This document shows positions 46,677 to 56,289 of a DNA stretch of 64,000 bases, piece after piece; within the stretch, counting starts at the first letter, position 1; each line of letters begins with the position of its first letter. This DNA comes from Altererythrobacter aquiaggeris (lineage in GTDB: Bacteria > Pseudomonadota > Alphaproteobacteria > Sphingomonadales > Sphingomonadaceae): the NCBI RefSeq assembly GCF_037154015.1, contig NZ_JBANRL010000001.1:310001-374000 (forward strand). Direction: 5' to 3'. Made by a program: the position numbers and the translations under genes. The notes below the pieces were generated by a model. It saw only the letters and a list, made by a program, of their open reading frames with translations, ran no database searches and was not told the origin of the DNA.

Positions 46677-47570
46677 ATGGGCGCCGCCGACGACACTATC
46701 CGCAACAAGGCCGCCGTATTGATCGAGGCGCTGCCATATTTCCAGCGCTATGCGGGACGCAGCTTTGTCGTGAAATACGGCGGTCACGCGATGGGCGATG
46801 CCGATGCGGCGCGTGATTTTGCAGAGGACATCGTGCTGCTCAAGGCAGTCGGTATCAATCCGGTGGTGGTGCACGGCGGTGGCCCACAAATCGGTGCAAT
46901 GCTCAAAAAGCTGGGGGTAGAAACCAGCTTTGTGGACGGCTTGCGGGTGACCGACAAGGCCACCGCCGAAGTGGCTGAGATGGTGCTGTCCGGCGCGATC
47001 AACAAACAATTGGTCAGCTGGATTGCCAGAGCGGGCGGCAAAGCCATCGGCATTTCGGGCAAGGACGGCAACATGGTCACCGCGCGCAAGCTGCAGCGCA
47101 CCACCCGCGATCCCGAGAGTAACATCGAGCGGGTGCTTGACCTGGGATTTGTGGGTGAGCCCGACCATGTTGACACGACTATTCTGGAAACAGCCAGCGC
47201 ATCAGGCATGATCCCCGTCATCGCGCCGATTGCAACCGACGCGCAGGGTAACACCTACAACATCAACGCCGATACAATGGCCGGCGCTGTCGCGGCGGCA
47301 CTGGGTGCTGCGCGGTTGTTTCTCCTGACCGATGTGAAAGGCGTGCTGGACAAGCAGGGCAATTTGCTGACCGATCTGAAACCGGCCGATATCCAGAAAT
47401 TACGCATAGATGGCTCTATAAGCGGGGGTATGATTCCCAAACTCGAAACATGCGTCCATGCCGTCGAGGCAGGTTGTGAGGCCGCGGTTGTGCTGGATGG
47501 CCGTGTACCCCATGCCATGCTGCTGGAATTCTTTACTTCCAGCGGTGCAGGCACGCTGATCAGTGCTTGA
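46677..47570 (+). CDS. argB: Acetylglutamate kinase
   Basis: ArgB phosphorylates N-acetylglutamate in arginine synthesis. The 297 residues show [37 protein letters not shown], the substrate-binding [30 protein letters not shown] and [12 protein letters not shown], all typical. The last motif places it with the feedback-inhibited hexameric type. ATG 46677 follows GAGGAA; an ATG 15 nt upstream is inside the leader. No other arg genes are adjacent. Confidence 0.96.
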   Translation: MGAADDTIRNKAAVLIEALPYFQRYAGRSFVVKYGGHAMGDADAARDFAEDIVLLKAVGINPVVVHGGGPQIGAMLKKLGVETSFVDGLRVTDKATAEVAEMVLSGAINKQLVSWIARAGGKAIGISGKDGNMVTARKLQRTTRDPESNIERVLDLGFVGEPDHVDTTILETASASGMIPVIAPIATDAQGNTYNINADTMAGAVAAALGAARLFLLTDVKGVLDKQGNLLTDLKPADIQKLRIDGSISGGMIPKLETCVHAVEAGCEAAVVLDGRVPHAMLLEFFTSSGAGTLISA

Positions 47571-47644
47571 TCGGCACGAGGTGCTTTGCAAGCGTGACAC
47601 ACCCCGCTAATATGGTTGCAATCCCCCGTGAAAGGTAATTTTCA

Positions 47645-47938
47645 GTGCTGCTAATAACTTTAATCCAGATCATCGATATGCTGGTGAACGTGCTGGTCAT
47701 GCTGATTATCGTGCAATTTGTGATCGGACTGCTGTTTGCGTTCAATGTGATCAATGCGAGCAACGAATTCATGGTATCGGTCTATCGGTCGATCAATTCG
47801 CTGCTGGAACCGGTGCTTGGCCCGATCCGCCGCTTGATGCCTTCGACCGGCTCGATAGATTTCTCCCCGTTGGTGCTGATTATCATTCTCAATGTACTGC
47901 TGATTATCCTCACGAATATCGCCCGATCCGCGGTATGA
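47645..47938 (+). CDS. YggT family membrane protein
   Basis: A 97-residue protein with two hydrophobic halves (about 5-33 and 72-92) around [20 protein letters not shown], the YggT signature. The family is associated with membrane and osmotic functions but has no firm activity. It starts with GTG at 47645, supported by AAAGG, and its stop overlaps the folD start by 4 nt. Confidence 0.88.
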   Translation: MLLITLIQIIDMLVNVLVMLIIVQFVIGLLFAFNVINASNEFMVSVYRSINSLLEPVLGPIRRLMPSTGSIDFSPLVLIIILNVLLIILTNIARSAV

Positions 47939-48831
47939 CCGCGGAAATTATCGACGGCAAAGCGTTTGCATTGTCATTGCGTGAGCGGGTCGGGGAAATA
48001 GCAGCCACATTTGCAAAGCAGACAGGCCGCAAGGCCGGTCTGGCGGTTGTGCTGGTGGGCGAAGATCCGGCCAGTAACGTTTACGTCCGTTCCAAAGGCA
48101 AGGCGACGCTGGCTGCCAATATGAACAGTTTCGAGCATCGCCTGCCCGAAACGGCAAGCGAGGCAGAATTGCTTAATCTGGTCGAGCGGTTGAACAACGA
48201 TCCTGCTGTGGACGGGATCCTGGTTCAGCTGCCGCTGCCCGGTCATCTCGATGAACAAACCGTCATAGCCGCAATATCTCCCGACAAGGATGTCGATGGG
48301 TTCCACGTGACGAATGCCGGGCGGCTGGCGGTCGGGCAGACGGGATTTGTACCTTGCACGCCGCTGGGTTGTATCATGTTGCTGACCGACAGGCTGGGCG
48401 ATCTGTCAGGGCTGGACGCTGTGGTTGTGGGACGCTCCAACATCGTCGGCAAGCCGATGGCGCAATTGTTGGTCCAGCAAAACGCGACGGTAACGCTTGC
48501 GCACAGCCGGACAAAAAACCTGCCCGAGGTCGTGCGCCGCGCCGATATCGTCATCGCCGCCGTCGGCCGCGCCGAAATGGTCAAGGCTGACTGGCTAAAA
48601 CCCGGAGCGACCGTAATCGATGTGGGTATCAACCGGCTTCCTGCGGCTGAGGGTGAAACCAAAGGCCGGCTGGTGGGCGATGTCGCATTCGAGGAGGCCA
48701 GCCAAGTGGCCGGCGCGATCACCCCGGTACCCGGCGGCGTGGGCCCGATGACGATTGCGGTACTGCTGCGCAACACTCTGGTGGCCGCCTATCGCAACGC
48801 AGGTTTGACGCTTGCGGATGATGCGCTGTGA
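47935..48831 (+). CDS. folD: Methylenetetrahydrofolate dehydrogenase/cyclohydrolase
   Basis: FolD interconverts 5,10-methylene-, methenyl- and 10-formyl-tetrahydrofolate with NADP. The 298 residues include the catalytic Tyr50 and Lys54 in [11 protein letters not shown], the [10 protein letters not shown] segment, DKDVDGFH, the cofactor loop [16 protein letters not shown], and the C-terminal [13 protein letters not shown]. It overlaps yggT by 4 nt and the following lipoprotein gene by 4 nt, so the three are one transcript. Confidence 0.96.
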   Translation: MTAEIIDGKAFALSLRERVGEIAATFAKQTGRKAGLAVVLVGEDPASNVYVRSKGKATLAANMNSFEHRLPETASEAELLNLVERLNNDPAVDGILVQLPLPGHLDEQTVIAAISPDKDVDGFHVTNAGRLAVGQTGFVPCTPLGCIMLLTDRLGDLSGLDAVVVGRSNIVGKPMAQLLVQQNATVTLAHSRTKNLPEVVRRADIVIAAVGRAEMVKADWLKPGATVIDVGINRLPAAEGETKGRLVGDVAFEEASQVAGAITPVPGGVGPMTIAVLLRNTLVAAYRNAGLTLADDAL

Positions 48832-49619
48832 AAATCGCCACCGCCACCGCCACCGCCACCGCCATCGCCGCTTGCGCTGCACTCGCTCTGGCCGGATGCG
48901 CGGGCGGGGGTAATCAGGGCAAAGCACGCGCGCAGGCAAATCAGGTGCTCGACCAGCTGAAACCCATCGCTGACCCGGGGCGGGTGGCGGCAGACGATCT
49001 GACGTTTGCCCGCGAAGCCCGCTTGGCAGGTATCGCGCGGGCCATCGATGATCATGCCGCCATCGCGGCGAAGGCGAGGATAAACGGATCTCCCTATCCA
49101 GCCGAACGCTGGATGATCCCGTCATCGGGGAAACAGACAGTCATTTGGGCTCCGCGGCTTGTGTGGTCCAGCTGCGATGGCTCGCTGGCGGTCACGACCG
49201 GCGTGTTCGCGCGTGAAGGTGCAAACTGGGGCCGCTATGCAAATGTGTGGGAACGGCAGGAAACCCGCGAATATGTGCTGACTTACAGCTTTGGCTTACC
49301 GGACGCGGATCTGACACGATTGAGGCGGGCACGGCCAGCTGACCAGACTGCGCCGGAGAACGAGATCGTGGTCGAGGGGTTGGACTTCATCGACGGAAAG
49401 GTGGCCGATTGCACGACCCCCCCGGTGGTTCAGCCAGCCGGGACGCCCGATGCAAATATTCTTGGCGCAGCAAGCGGCGCTGCGCGCGACTCGACGCTGC
49501 GCTGGTTTGTGACCTTCCTGAAAGACGGAAGCGCGCGTTTTACCAGCTATGTCTGGAACGGCTCTGCATGGGATAATGTGCAGCAATTGCCTCTTTCACC
49601 GTCCGGGAGTACCGGCTGA
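48828..49619 (+). CDS. Predicted lipoprotein, unknown function
   Basis: A 263-residue protein with lipobox ALAGC near residue 24. The n/h-region of the signal peptide reads [16 protein letters not shown] and is encoded by a hexanucleotide repeat. The mature part is soluble, with [20 protein letters not shown] and a C-terminal [20 protein letters not shown]. No family was recognised. It starts with GTG at 48828, overlapping the folD stop (GTGA), and the marC-type gene begins 1 nt after its stop. Confidence 0.78.
   Translation: MKIATATATATAIAACAALALAGCAGGGNQGKARAQANQVLDQLKPIADPGRVAADDLTFAREARLAGIARAIDDHAAIAAKARINGSPYPAERWMIPSSGKQTVIWAPRLVWSSCDGSLAVTTGVFAREGANWGRYANVWERQETREYVLTYSFGLPDADLTRLRRARPADQTAPENEIVVEGLDFIDGKVADCTTPPVVQPAGTPDANILGAASGAARDSTLRWFVTFLKDGSARFTSYVWNGSAWDNVQQLPLSPSGSTG
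48837..48860 (+). repeat. Hexanucleotide repeat (GCCACC)4 in a signal peptide
   Basis: Four perfect GCCACC units, followed by GCC ATC GCC, encode alternating Ala and Thr in the signal peptide of the lipoprotein. Gain or loss of units would change signal length without shifting frame. Confidence 0.85.
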
Positions 49620-49620
49620 T

Positions 49621-50244
49621 ATGCTTGAATTGTTCATATCCGCGTTCATTACGCTGTTCGTGGTGATCGATCCGCCGGGCTGCGCACCAATCTATGCGGG
49701 ACTGACAAAGGGGGCGACAGCCGCACAATCGCGCTCGATGGCTGTCCGCGCGTGCATTATTGCCGCGATAATTCTGGTGGTCTTTGCGCTTTTCGGGGAA
49801 GATCTGCTCGGCGCGCTGCATATTGAACTTGACAGTTTTCGCATCGCTGGCGGCTTGATGTTGTTCTGGATCGCATTTGAAATGGTGTTCGAGAAGCGGA
49901 CCCAGCGGCGCGAAGAACGCGCCGAAAAGGTTGCCTCCACGCCGCAGGTCGAAGATGTTTCGGTATTCCCGATGGCCATGCCGATGTTGGCGGGACCGGG
50001 CGCAATCGCCGCCATAATGCTGCTGACAAACACGGCGCGGGGCACTGAAGAAACGCTGATCGTCCTGGCGGCACTGGGCGCGGTTCTGCTGCTGACGATG
50101 CTGGCATTGATCGGCGCGCGGCCGCTGATCCGTATGCTGGGCGACCGTGTGGAGGCAGTTATCACGCGCTTGCTTGGCGTATTGCTGGCAGCGCTTGCGG
50201 CGCAATACGTAATTGACGGATTAAAGGGATCGTTTGGTATCTGA
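49621..50244 (+). CDS. MarC family integral membrane protein
   Basis: A 207-residue protein with six predicted helices. FVVIDPPGCAPIYAGLTKGA and FPMAMPMLAGPGAIAAIM are the two conserved MarC family repeats. MarC proteins were once linked to antibiotic resistance, but the role is unsettled. ATG 49621 follows the lipoprotein stop by one base, so it probably belongs to the yggT-folD transcript. It converges with the LON-domain gene, 5 nt apart. Confidence 0.87.
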   Translation: MLELFISAFITLFVVIDPPGCAPIYAGLTKGATAAQSRSMAVRACIIAAIILVVFALFGEDLLGALHIELDSFRIAGGLMLFWIAFEMVFEKRTQRREERAEKVASTPQVEDVSVFPMAMPMLAGPGAIAAIMLLTNTARGTEETLIVLAALGAVLLLTMLALIGARPLIRMLGDRVEAVITRLLGVLLAALAAQYVIDGLKGSFGI

Positions 50245-50249
50245 CGCGG

Positions 50250-50870
50250 TTATTGCAAGGTTACGCGGCCATCACCATCATCGCCGCGAAGTCCGAAAAA
50301 CTGCATCAGCTGAACCATCAATTCACAGCGCTCGCCTAACGTATTTGCTTCCAGCAGCGCCTGTTTGGCGGCCGAATCGAAGGGGGCGATTTGCGAAACG
50401 CCGTTGATCAGTGCTGTATCGTCGAGCCGTTCGACAGAACCCCAGTCAACATCATAACCTTGCGATGCGGCAAAACGGCGTGCCTCCTGCTCGAAACCCG
50501 CGCGTTCGACCGAGCTGAGCGCTTCGTTTTCCGGATCGTCGATCAGTTCCGCTTCGACCTGGCGAAACGGGGTGGCAACGTCGAGTTCGCGGATGATACG
50601 GAACCGCTTCTCGCCCTCCAGCAGAACATTGAACCGGCCATCGTCCAGCGCTTCCACATCTCCGATCCGGCCGATACAGCCAATGTCGAACAGGGCAGGT
50701 TTCTCACCGCCGCCCTTTGGCTGGACCATCGCAATCCTGCGGTCTCTGGCCAATGCATCACTGACCAGCGCGCGATAACGCGGTTCGAAAAAATGCAGCG
50801 GCAATTGCAGCTCTGGAAACAGGATCGCTCCCGGCATCGGAAAGATGGACAGGCGGGTTTTCACGATCAT
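50250..50870 (-). CDS. LON substrate-binding domain protein
   Basis: A 206-residue protein consisting only of the N-terminal LON domain: SIFPMPGAILFPELQLPLHF, FEPRYRALVSDAL and a later FNVLLEGEKRFRI. No ATPase or protease part follows, so it may be a stand-alone substrate adaptor. ATG 50870 overlaps the thioredoxin gene stop (ATGA), and this pairing is common in alphaproteobacteria. Confidence 0.87.
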   Translation of the reverse strand: MIVKTRLSIFPMPGAILFPELQLPLHFFEPRYRALVSDALARDRRIAMVQPKGGGEKPALFDIGCIGRIGDVEALDDGRFNVLLEGEKRFRIIRELDVATPFRQVEAELIDDPENEALSSVERAGFEQEARRFAASQGYDVDWGSVERLDDTALINGVSQIAPFDSAAKQALLEANTLGERCELMVQLMQFFGLRGDDGDGRVTLQ

Positions 50871-51820
50871 CCAAACAAAATCCTCGAAAGCCGCCGGCGC
50901 GTGCCCACAACCCATTCGTCTTCCAGACCAACGGCTTCGAAAATCTGCAAGAGCTTTGCCCGCGCCGCGCTGTCATTCCACTCCCGGTCACTTTCGACCA
51001 TCATCAACAGAGTGTCGGCGGCATCGTCCCGCGCGTTTGCGGCAAATGCCGCATTGGCGAAGGCAAATTGCGCATCCATATTATCAGGGTCAGAAGCCGC
51101 TGCATCACGGAGCGCCTCCAATTCGGCCTGATCGGGGACATCGCTTGCCAGATCCATGACGCTTTTGGCCTGCGTGACCGCGGGGTCGTTTTTGACAGCT
51201 TCCGGAATTGCTTCGAAAGCCGCCCTCGCCTGATCAAGCTGGCCGGCTGCAACCAGTGATCTGACCAGACCGCCATGCGACGCCGCATTATCGGGCATCA
51301 TTTCGGTGATCTGTGCAAACACGGATGCCGCACGCTCAGCATCGCCGCCAATCAGCAATTCTTCACCCATCGCCAGCAGCGGTTCGATATCGGCTACCGG
51401 TTCTGCGGTCCCGGCCCCGGCCTCGACAGGCAATTGCTCGAGCAACTGGTCGATGTTTTGCCGTAGCTGCGATTCGCTGCGGGCGGCGGTGAGGTCGGCG
51501 ACCGGTTGCCCCTGGAACATGGCATACACCGTCGGGATCGATTTGACCTGGAATTGCGCGGCAATGAACTGCTGCTCATCGACGTTGATCTTGGCCAGAA
51601 TTACACCCTTGTCAGCGTATTCGGCAGCAACTTTTTCAAGCACCGGCGTCAGGGCCTTGCAGGGGCCGCACCATTCGGCCCAGAAATCGAGGATGACGAG
51701 CTTGGTCATCGACGGTTCGACCACTTCCGTTCGAAAGGTATCGACAGCTTTCTGCTCTTCGATGTTCAAGCCCATACTTGCCAAGTCGATTTCCTTGTTA
51801 ACGCTGGTTTCGTTGCTCAC
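50867..51820 (-). CDS. Thioredoxin-TPR co-chaperone (YbbN/CnoX-like)
   Basis: A 317-residue protein: a thioredoxin domain with an intact active site Cys51-Gly-Pro-Cys54 in FWAEWCGPCKAL, the cis-proline loop VKSIPTVYAMFQGQ, then a TPR-like helical region from about 145 to the end. This is the YbbN/CnoX architecture, which protects chaperone clients from overoxidation. Unlike the E. coli protein (SxxC), both active-site cysteines are present, so it should be redox-active. It is co-transcribed with the LON-domain gene. Confidence 0.88.
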   Translation of the reverse strand: MSNETSVNKEIDLASMGLNIEEQKAVDTFRTEVVEPSMTKLVILDFWAEWCGPCKALTPVLEKVAAEYADKGVILAKINVDEQQFIAAQFQVKSIPTVYAMFQGQPVADLTAARSESQLRQNIDQLLEQLPVEAGAGTAEPVADIEPLLAMGEELLIGGDAERAASVFAQITEMMPDNAASHGGLVRSLVAAGQLDQARAAFEAIPEAVKNDPAVTQAKSVMDLASDVPDQAELEALRDAAASDPDNMDAQFAFANAAFAANARDDAADTLLMMVESDREWNDSAARAKLLQIFEAVGLEDEWVVGTRRRLSRILFG

Positions 51821-51983
51821 TTATGTGGGCCTTCAGGGGCATTTGTGAAGGGGAGGCAGAGTCTTTGTGACCTGCCATTCGAAAAGCGGTGATTTTTGCT
51901 TGCCGGGTGTAGAGACCGATGCTAACCGCGCGCTTCCCCACCGACGCAGCCGGATTTTGGCTTGCTTCGGGGACGTCTAGTGA

Positions 51984-52058
51984 GCGGGCGTAGCTCAGGG
52001 GTAGAGCACAACCTTGCCAAGGTTGGGGTCGGGCGTTCGAATCGCCTCGCCCGCTCCA
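51984..52058 (+). tRNA. tRNA-Gly (GCC)
   Basis: The sequence folds as a complete cloverleaf. Acceptor arms GCGGGCG (51984-51990) and CGCCCGC (52048-52054) pair fully, with discriminator T and encoded CCA at 52056-52058. The anticodon loop TTGCCAA carries GCC at 52016-52018 between AACC and GGTT, and the T-loop is TTCGAAT. It reads GGC and GGT glycine codons. Confidence 0.97.
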
Positions 52059-52127
52059 TTTTCTCGGGACGATCTCTGATGGTTCTCGTCCTCGATGCGG
52101 CCGATGCCCAGGCACTGCCCGCGCAGG

Positions 52128-52151
52128 TCCGGTGCGTTTCGGCGCACCGGA
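52128..52151. other. Perfect hairpin between tRNA-Gly and the TonB receptor gene
   Basis: TCCGGTGCG (52128-52136) and CGCACCGGA (52143-52151) form a 9-bp stem with a 6-nt loop. No T run follows. It may end the tRNA transcript or protect its 3' end. Confidence 0.5.
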
Positions 52152-52220
52152 ACCCCCATTGGCCGAACCGCGTAACGATAACGCTTGCATAAATTGCCGT
52201 TCTGCATTTATCGGGGTGAT

Positions 52221-54383
52221 GTGATAATATATCATTACTCTCGATCTGCCAGAACCGGCCTTATGTCCTCCGCCGCGGCGGCATCGCTGCTTGTGGGTAT
52301 GCCTGCATATGCGCAGCAGCAGCCTGCGGAACCTGACGCTGAAAGTTTGCAGGACGATTTCCACGACCGCCGCGCGGCTGGTGAAATAATCGTGACGGGC
52401 GTTGGTCTGGACGAGCTGGATGTGCTTGCGGGTACTTCGGTGATGGAGGGGGTGGAACTGCAGCGTAATATGGCGGGCCAGATCGGCGATGTACTGGCCA
52501 AGCTGCCCGGTGTCTCGGCCTCCAGCTTCTCGCCGGGTGCCTCGCGACCTATCCTGCGCGGTTTTTCGGGTGAGCGGGTCAAGGTCCTCGTGGACGGAAT
52601 CGGTTCGATCGATGTGTCCAACACATCGGTTGACCATGCCGTAACCGTGGACCCGCTGACAGCCGACCGGATCGAAGTGCTGCGCGGTCCTGCCGTGTTG
52701 CTATACGGAAGTCAGGCCATTGGCGGCGCGGTTAATATCATCGACAAGCGTATCCCGCCCAGACGGCCAGACGAACCCGTTCATATCGATGCCATCGCAG
52801 GCGCCGATACCGCGTATGATTTGCGCGAATTCGGCGGATCTGTCGATCTGCCGTTGGGCAACGAACTGGCGTTTCATTTCGATGCGTCATGGCGCCAGAC
52901 CAATGATTTCCGGATTGCCGGTAATGCGGTAGCGCCCCAGCTGCGCGCAGACCTGCTTGCGGAAGCGCAGGCCGATGAAGCGGACGATCCGGAAGAGGCC
53001 GCGGAATTACGCGCAGCCGCCCTCCAAAGCGGTACAGTGCCCAACAGCGCTACAGAGACATTCAGCGCGGGCGCGGGCATCGCATTATTCTCTGGCGGAA
53101 ACGAGCTAGGCTTCGCACTCGGCATATATGACACCGCATACGGTATCCCGGCGCGGCCAGGCGCCGGACACGCGCATGACGAAAACGCATCCGAAGCCGA
53201 GGAACCGGAGGGGGAAGAGCGCGTATCGATCGATCTGCGTCAGACCCGCGCCGATTTGCGGGGCCTGTTTCAATTGGGCGGACTGTTCGAAGAGGCACGC
53301 CTGCGCCTGGGTTACAGCGATTACACACACACTGAATTCGAAGGTGATGAAGTTGGCACCGTGTTCGATGTGTCCGGGTTTGAAGGGCGCGCAGAACTGG
53401 TTCAACAGGACCGCAACGGATGGCGCGGCACGGTTGGCGGCCAGTTCTATTATCGTGATTTCGGCGCAGAAGGCGCAGAAGCCTACGTTGCCCCCAATAT
53501 CACCAGCCAATATGCCTTGTTCGCACTTCAGGAATTTGATGTCGGTCAAATCCAGCTGGAGCTGGCAGGCCGGTGGGATCGCAGCGATGTCCGATCGCAA
53601 ACACTGGCCGTGTCCCGCAGTTTCGACAGCTTTTCCGGCGCATTGGGTGCGGCTTACGAAACGAATTCCGGTTTGCGTTTCGGCGTGAACGCGTCGCGCG
53701 CGGAACGTGCCCCCAGCGCCGAAGAACTGTTCAGCAATGGCCCGCATATTGCCACCCAGGCATTCGAAATCGGCGATACCGCGCTGTCAGCCGAACACGC
53801 GCTGGGTCTGGAAGGTTTTGTCCGCGGCGCGGTCGGCCCCGCCAGTGTCAGCGTTGCAGTTTTCAGCAACTGGTTTAGCGATTATATCTATCTGAGCGAG
53901 ACCGGAGCCAGCGAAGACGGTCTGCCCGTTTTCCAGTACCTGCAGGGCGACGCGGACTATTACGGACTTGAAGGGGAGGTTAAACTCCCGCTTGTGAGCA
54001 CCGGCAGCTGGCGATTGGACGCAGAACTGCGCGGCGACTATGTGAACGCCAAATTGAAAGACGGCACCCCGCTCCCGCGTATACCACCGGTCAGTTTGCT
54101 TGGCGCTCTGGAGGGCGGGGCCGGTGGGTTTGACGGCAGGATCGAAGTGCAATGGTCGGCGCAGCAAAAACAGACCGCCCCGTTTGAAACCCGAACCGGC
54201 AGCTTCGCTTTCGTGAATGCATCACTTGCGTGGAAACCGATCCGCGGGAAAGACAATGTCACGTTTATTCTGCAAGCGGATAATATCTTCGATATCACCG
54301 GCCGCCGGCACGCCAGCTTTACAAAGGATTTCGTGCCCTTGGCGGGACGAAACATAAAGCTGAGCGCACGGGCCAGTTTCTAG
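52221..54383 (+). CDS. TonB-dependent outer-membrane receptor, zinc-type (ZnuD-like)
   Basis: A receptor of about 720 residues. A signal peptide with Ser-Arg-Ser-Ala-Arg before LMSSAAAASLLVGMPAYA is followed by the plug (GQIGDVLAKLPGVSASSF, RPILRGFSGERVKVLVDG, VLRGPAVLLYGSQAIGGAVN) and a barrel ending in Phe. A loop with GHAHDENASEAEEPEGEE is rich in His and acids, as in zinc receptors. The start is uncertain: GTG 52221 keeps the basic n-region, ATG 52263 loses it, and TTG 52185 is also open. An AT-rich box at 52222-52234 may be a Zur site. Confidence 0.85.
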   Translation: MIIYHYSRSARTGLMSSAAAASLLVGMPAYAQQQPAEPDAESLQDDFHDRRAAGEIIVTGVGLDELDVLAGTSVMEGVELQRNMAGQIGDVLAKLPGVSASSFSPGASRPILRGFSGERVKVLVDGIGSIDVSNTSVDHAVTVDPLTADRIEVLRGPAVLLYGSQAIGGAVNIIDKRIPPRRPDEPVHIDAIAGADTAYDLREFGGSVDLPLGNELAFHFDASWRQTNDFRIAGNAVAPQLRADLLAEAQADEADDPEEAAELRAAALQSGTVPNSATETFSAGAGIALFSGGNELGFALGIYDTAYGIPARPGAGHAHDENASEAEEPEGEERVSIDLRQTRADLRGLFQLGGLFEEARLRLGYSDYTHTEFEGDEVGTVFDVSGFEGRAELVQQDRNGWRGTVGGQFYYRDFGAEGAEAYVAPNITSQYALFALQEFDVGQIQLELAGRWDRSDVRSQTLAVSRSFDSFSGALGAAYETNSGLRFGVNASRAERAPSAEELFSNGPHIATQAFEIGDTALSAEHALGLEGFVRGAVGPASVSVAVFSNWFSDYIYLSETGASEDGLPVFQYLQGDADYYGLEGEVKLPLVSTGSWRLDAELRGDYVNAKLKDGTPLPRIPPVSLLGALEGGAGGFDGRIEVQWSAQQKQTAPFETRTGSFAFVNASLAWKPIRGKDNVTFILQADNIFDITGRRHASFTKDFVPLAGRNIKLSARASF
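52222..52234. promoter_or_regulatory. Candidate Zur-type operator
   Basis: TGATA-ATA-TATCA is a perfect AT-rich inverted repeat at the start of the TonB receptor gene. Such boxes resemble Zur/Fur-family sites, and the receptor's His-rich loop fits zinc control. The match is by shape and context only. Confidence 0.45.
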
Positions 54384-54387
54384 CTTT

Positions 54388-55569
54388 CTAGTCTTCCACC
54401 GAAAAGCTGATTTCAGCGTTTTCTTCCAATCGCTTAACCAATGTTTCGCCCAGAAATGAACCCGGCGTGCCGATCCCGCCCGCAGCATCGCTGTGCGAAA
54501 GCGCGATCGCTGTTTCGGCAATCATCCGGCTGGTTGATCCATAACCCGGGTCGTACCGGCCTTTGACGCCGTAATTCAGTTTTTCGCCATCAGTCGTTTC
54601 GCCGATGAAAACCACATCGTAAAAGCCGTTTTCACGTTCTTCCTTGCTTGGCCCTTCACCCGGCGCGGGCGGCTTGGCACCAAACGGATTGGCCATCATG
54701 CCGGCAACAGCTTTGGCCGCCTTTTCACCCATTTCGCCCGCGCTGGTGAGCATCATCTCGTCATATTTGAAGTCTTCCCCGTAAGGGTGGCCCAGCAGGA
54801 AATTGGTTCGGTGAACATTTTTGGTGTTGATCGTCGCCATGATAAACGGTGCGGCCCATTTTCCCAGGTCCTTGTCATATTCGGGGATCATGCCGGAGGG
54901 CTGCTTGGGACCTTCGAAGCCGGGCGTCAGTCCGAACGAGCTTTGTAATACGCCGATCAGCTTGGGATTTTTGGCGACTGCCTTCATGGTTTCTTTCATG
55001 CTGGCAACCGTTCCGCCCGAAGGACCGCCCTGCATGCCCCGCACACGGCCTTTTACCCGGCTGGCAGGCTTGCCAAACCGCTTCACGGATTCCTTCTGCA
55101 GCATGAGTACACCCAGGTCGAAGGGTACGGAATCGAAGCCCGACGAGAAACAGATACGCGCACCGCTGGCCTTTGCGGCATCGCTGTATTTCTCGATCAT
55201 CTGGTACATCCACGTCGGTTCGCCCGAAAGATCGCAATAATCCGTGCCCGCTTGTGTGCAGGCCGCGACCAATGGCTCGCCGTAGAGGATGTAAGGGCCC
55301 ACCGTCGTCAAAACCACGCGGGTCTGTTCGCACATGGCTTTCAATGTTTCGGGTTTGTCCGCATCGGCCACGACCAGCGGGGTGTCACTTGGTGCGCCGA
55401 TCAGATCGCGTACTTCGGCAAGCTTTTGCGCGCTCCGCCCGGCCATGGCCCATTTGGGTGCGTCTGTGCGCCCTTTGTAATGTTCGGTCAGATATTCGGC
55501 GACAAGACGCCCGGTATATCCTGTCGATCCATAAACGATAATATCGAACGGGCGGCCGGCTTTGCTCAT
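54388..55569 (-). CDS. Saccharopine dehydrogenase-like NAD(P)-binding protein
   Basis: A 393-residue protein of the saccharopine dehydrogenase/trans-acting enoyl reductase family. The Rossmann motif is VYGSTGYTGRLVAEYL, then VVLTTVGPYILYGEPLVAAC, YCDLSGEPTWM and FSSGFDSVPFDLGV, all family hallmarks. Homologues act in lipid or polyketide reduction in actinobacteria; the role here is unknown. AGGAGAG lies 7 nt before the ATG. It meets the TonB receptor gene tail to tail. Confidence 0.88.
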   Translation of the reverse strand: MSKAGRPFDIIVYGSTGYTGRLVAEYLTEHYKGRTDAPKWAMAGRSAQKLAEVRDLIGAPSDTPLVVADADKPETLKAMCEQTRVVLTTVGPYILYGEPLVAACTQAGTDYCDLSGEPTWMYQMIEKYSDAAKASGARICFSSGFDSVPFDLGVLMLQKESVKRFGKPASRVKGRVRGMQGGPSGGTVASMKETMKAVAKNPKLIGVLQSSFGLTPGFEGPKQPSGMIPEYDKDLGKWAAPFIMATINTKNVHRTNFLLGHPYGEDFKYDEMMLTSAGEMGEKAAKAVAGMMANPFGAKPPAPGEGPSKEERENGFYDVVFIGETTDGEKLNYGVKGRYDPGYGSTSRMIAETAIALSHSDAAGGIGTPGSFLGETLVKRLEENAEISFSVED

Positions 55570-55659
55570 TGTAAACTCTCCTGTTGCGTAGCCTGAATGC
55601 GCGCAGAGCGCGGGCGTGTCAAAGCCGTTACGAAAGCGGGCGCCGGTTGAGCGGCGGTT

Positions 55660-56214
55660 CTAGAGTTTGGGTAAGGTAACGCCGCGCTGGCGCATATATT
55701 TTCCGGCACGGTCCGCGTAGGTTGTCTCGCAAGGTTCATTGCCTTTGAGAAACAGGAACTGGCAAGCACCTTCGTTGGCGTAGATTTTTGCCGGCAGCGG
55801 AGTGGTGTTGGAAAATTCCAGCGTGACGTGGCCTTCCCAGCCCGGCTCCAGCGGCGTGACGTTCACGATGATGCCGCAGCGCGCGTAAGTCGATTTGCCC
55901 AGACAGATGACCAGAACATCATTGGGCACACGAAAATATTCGACCGTTCTGGCCAGCGCAAAACTGTTGGGCGGAATGATGCAGACGTCGGTTTCGCGAT
56001 CGACGAAACTGTCCGGGTCAAATTGTTTGGGATCAACGACACTGCTGTTTACATTGGTGAATATCTTGAACTCCGGCGAAACGCGCGCATCATAGCCGTA
56101 GGAACTGAGCCCGTACGAGATGCAACCATCGCGGCGCTGCGCTTCCACGAAGGGTTCGATCATCTTGTGATCGCGGGCCTGTTGCCGGATCCATTTATCG
56201 CTGAGAATCGCCAT
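55660..56214 (-). CDS. dcd: dCTP deaminase
   Basis: Dcd converts dCTP to dUTP, the main route to dTTP precursors. The 184 residues show [12 protein letters not shown] at the start, [20 protein letters not shown], the nucleotide-binding [20 protein letters not shown], and [20 protein letters not shown] with the catalytic Glu. ATG 56214 is the conserved start. The upstream gap contains no clear promoter. Confidence 0.95.
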   Translation of the reverse strand: MAILSDKWIRQQARDHKMIEPFVEAQRRDGCISYGLSSYGYDARVSPEFKIFTNVNSSVVDPKQFDPDSFVDRETDVCIIPPNSFALARTVEYFRVPNDVLVICLGKSTYARCGIIVNVTPLEPGWEGHVTLEFSNTTPLPAKIYANEGACQFLFLKGNEPCETTYADRAGKYMRQRGVTLPKL

Positions 56215-56289
56215 GCGGGCACCATCGCTGCACTTGGCCAAGCGTTCAAGGCAGCGGCTGTTTTATCCGCAACCTATCCGGCGCCGCAC

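Noticed and set aside
52149-52174. GGAAC-N17-CGTA upstream of the TonB receptor as another EcfG promoter
   Set aside because: The -10 deviates from CGTT, and the GGAAC is one arm of a perfect hairpin after tRNA-Gly, which explains it better.
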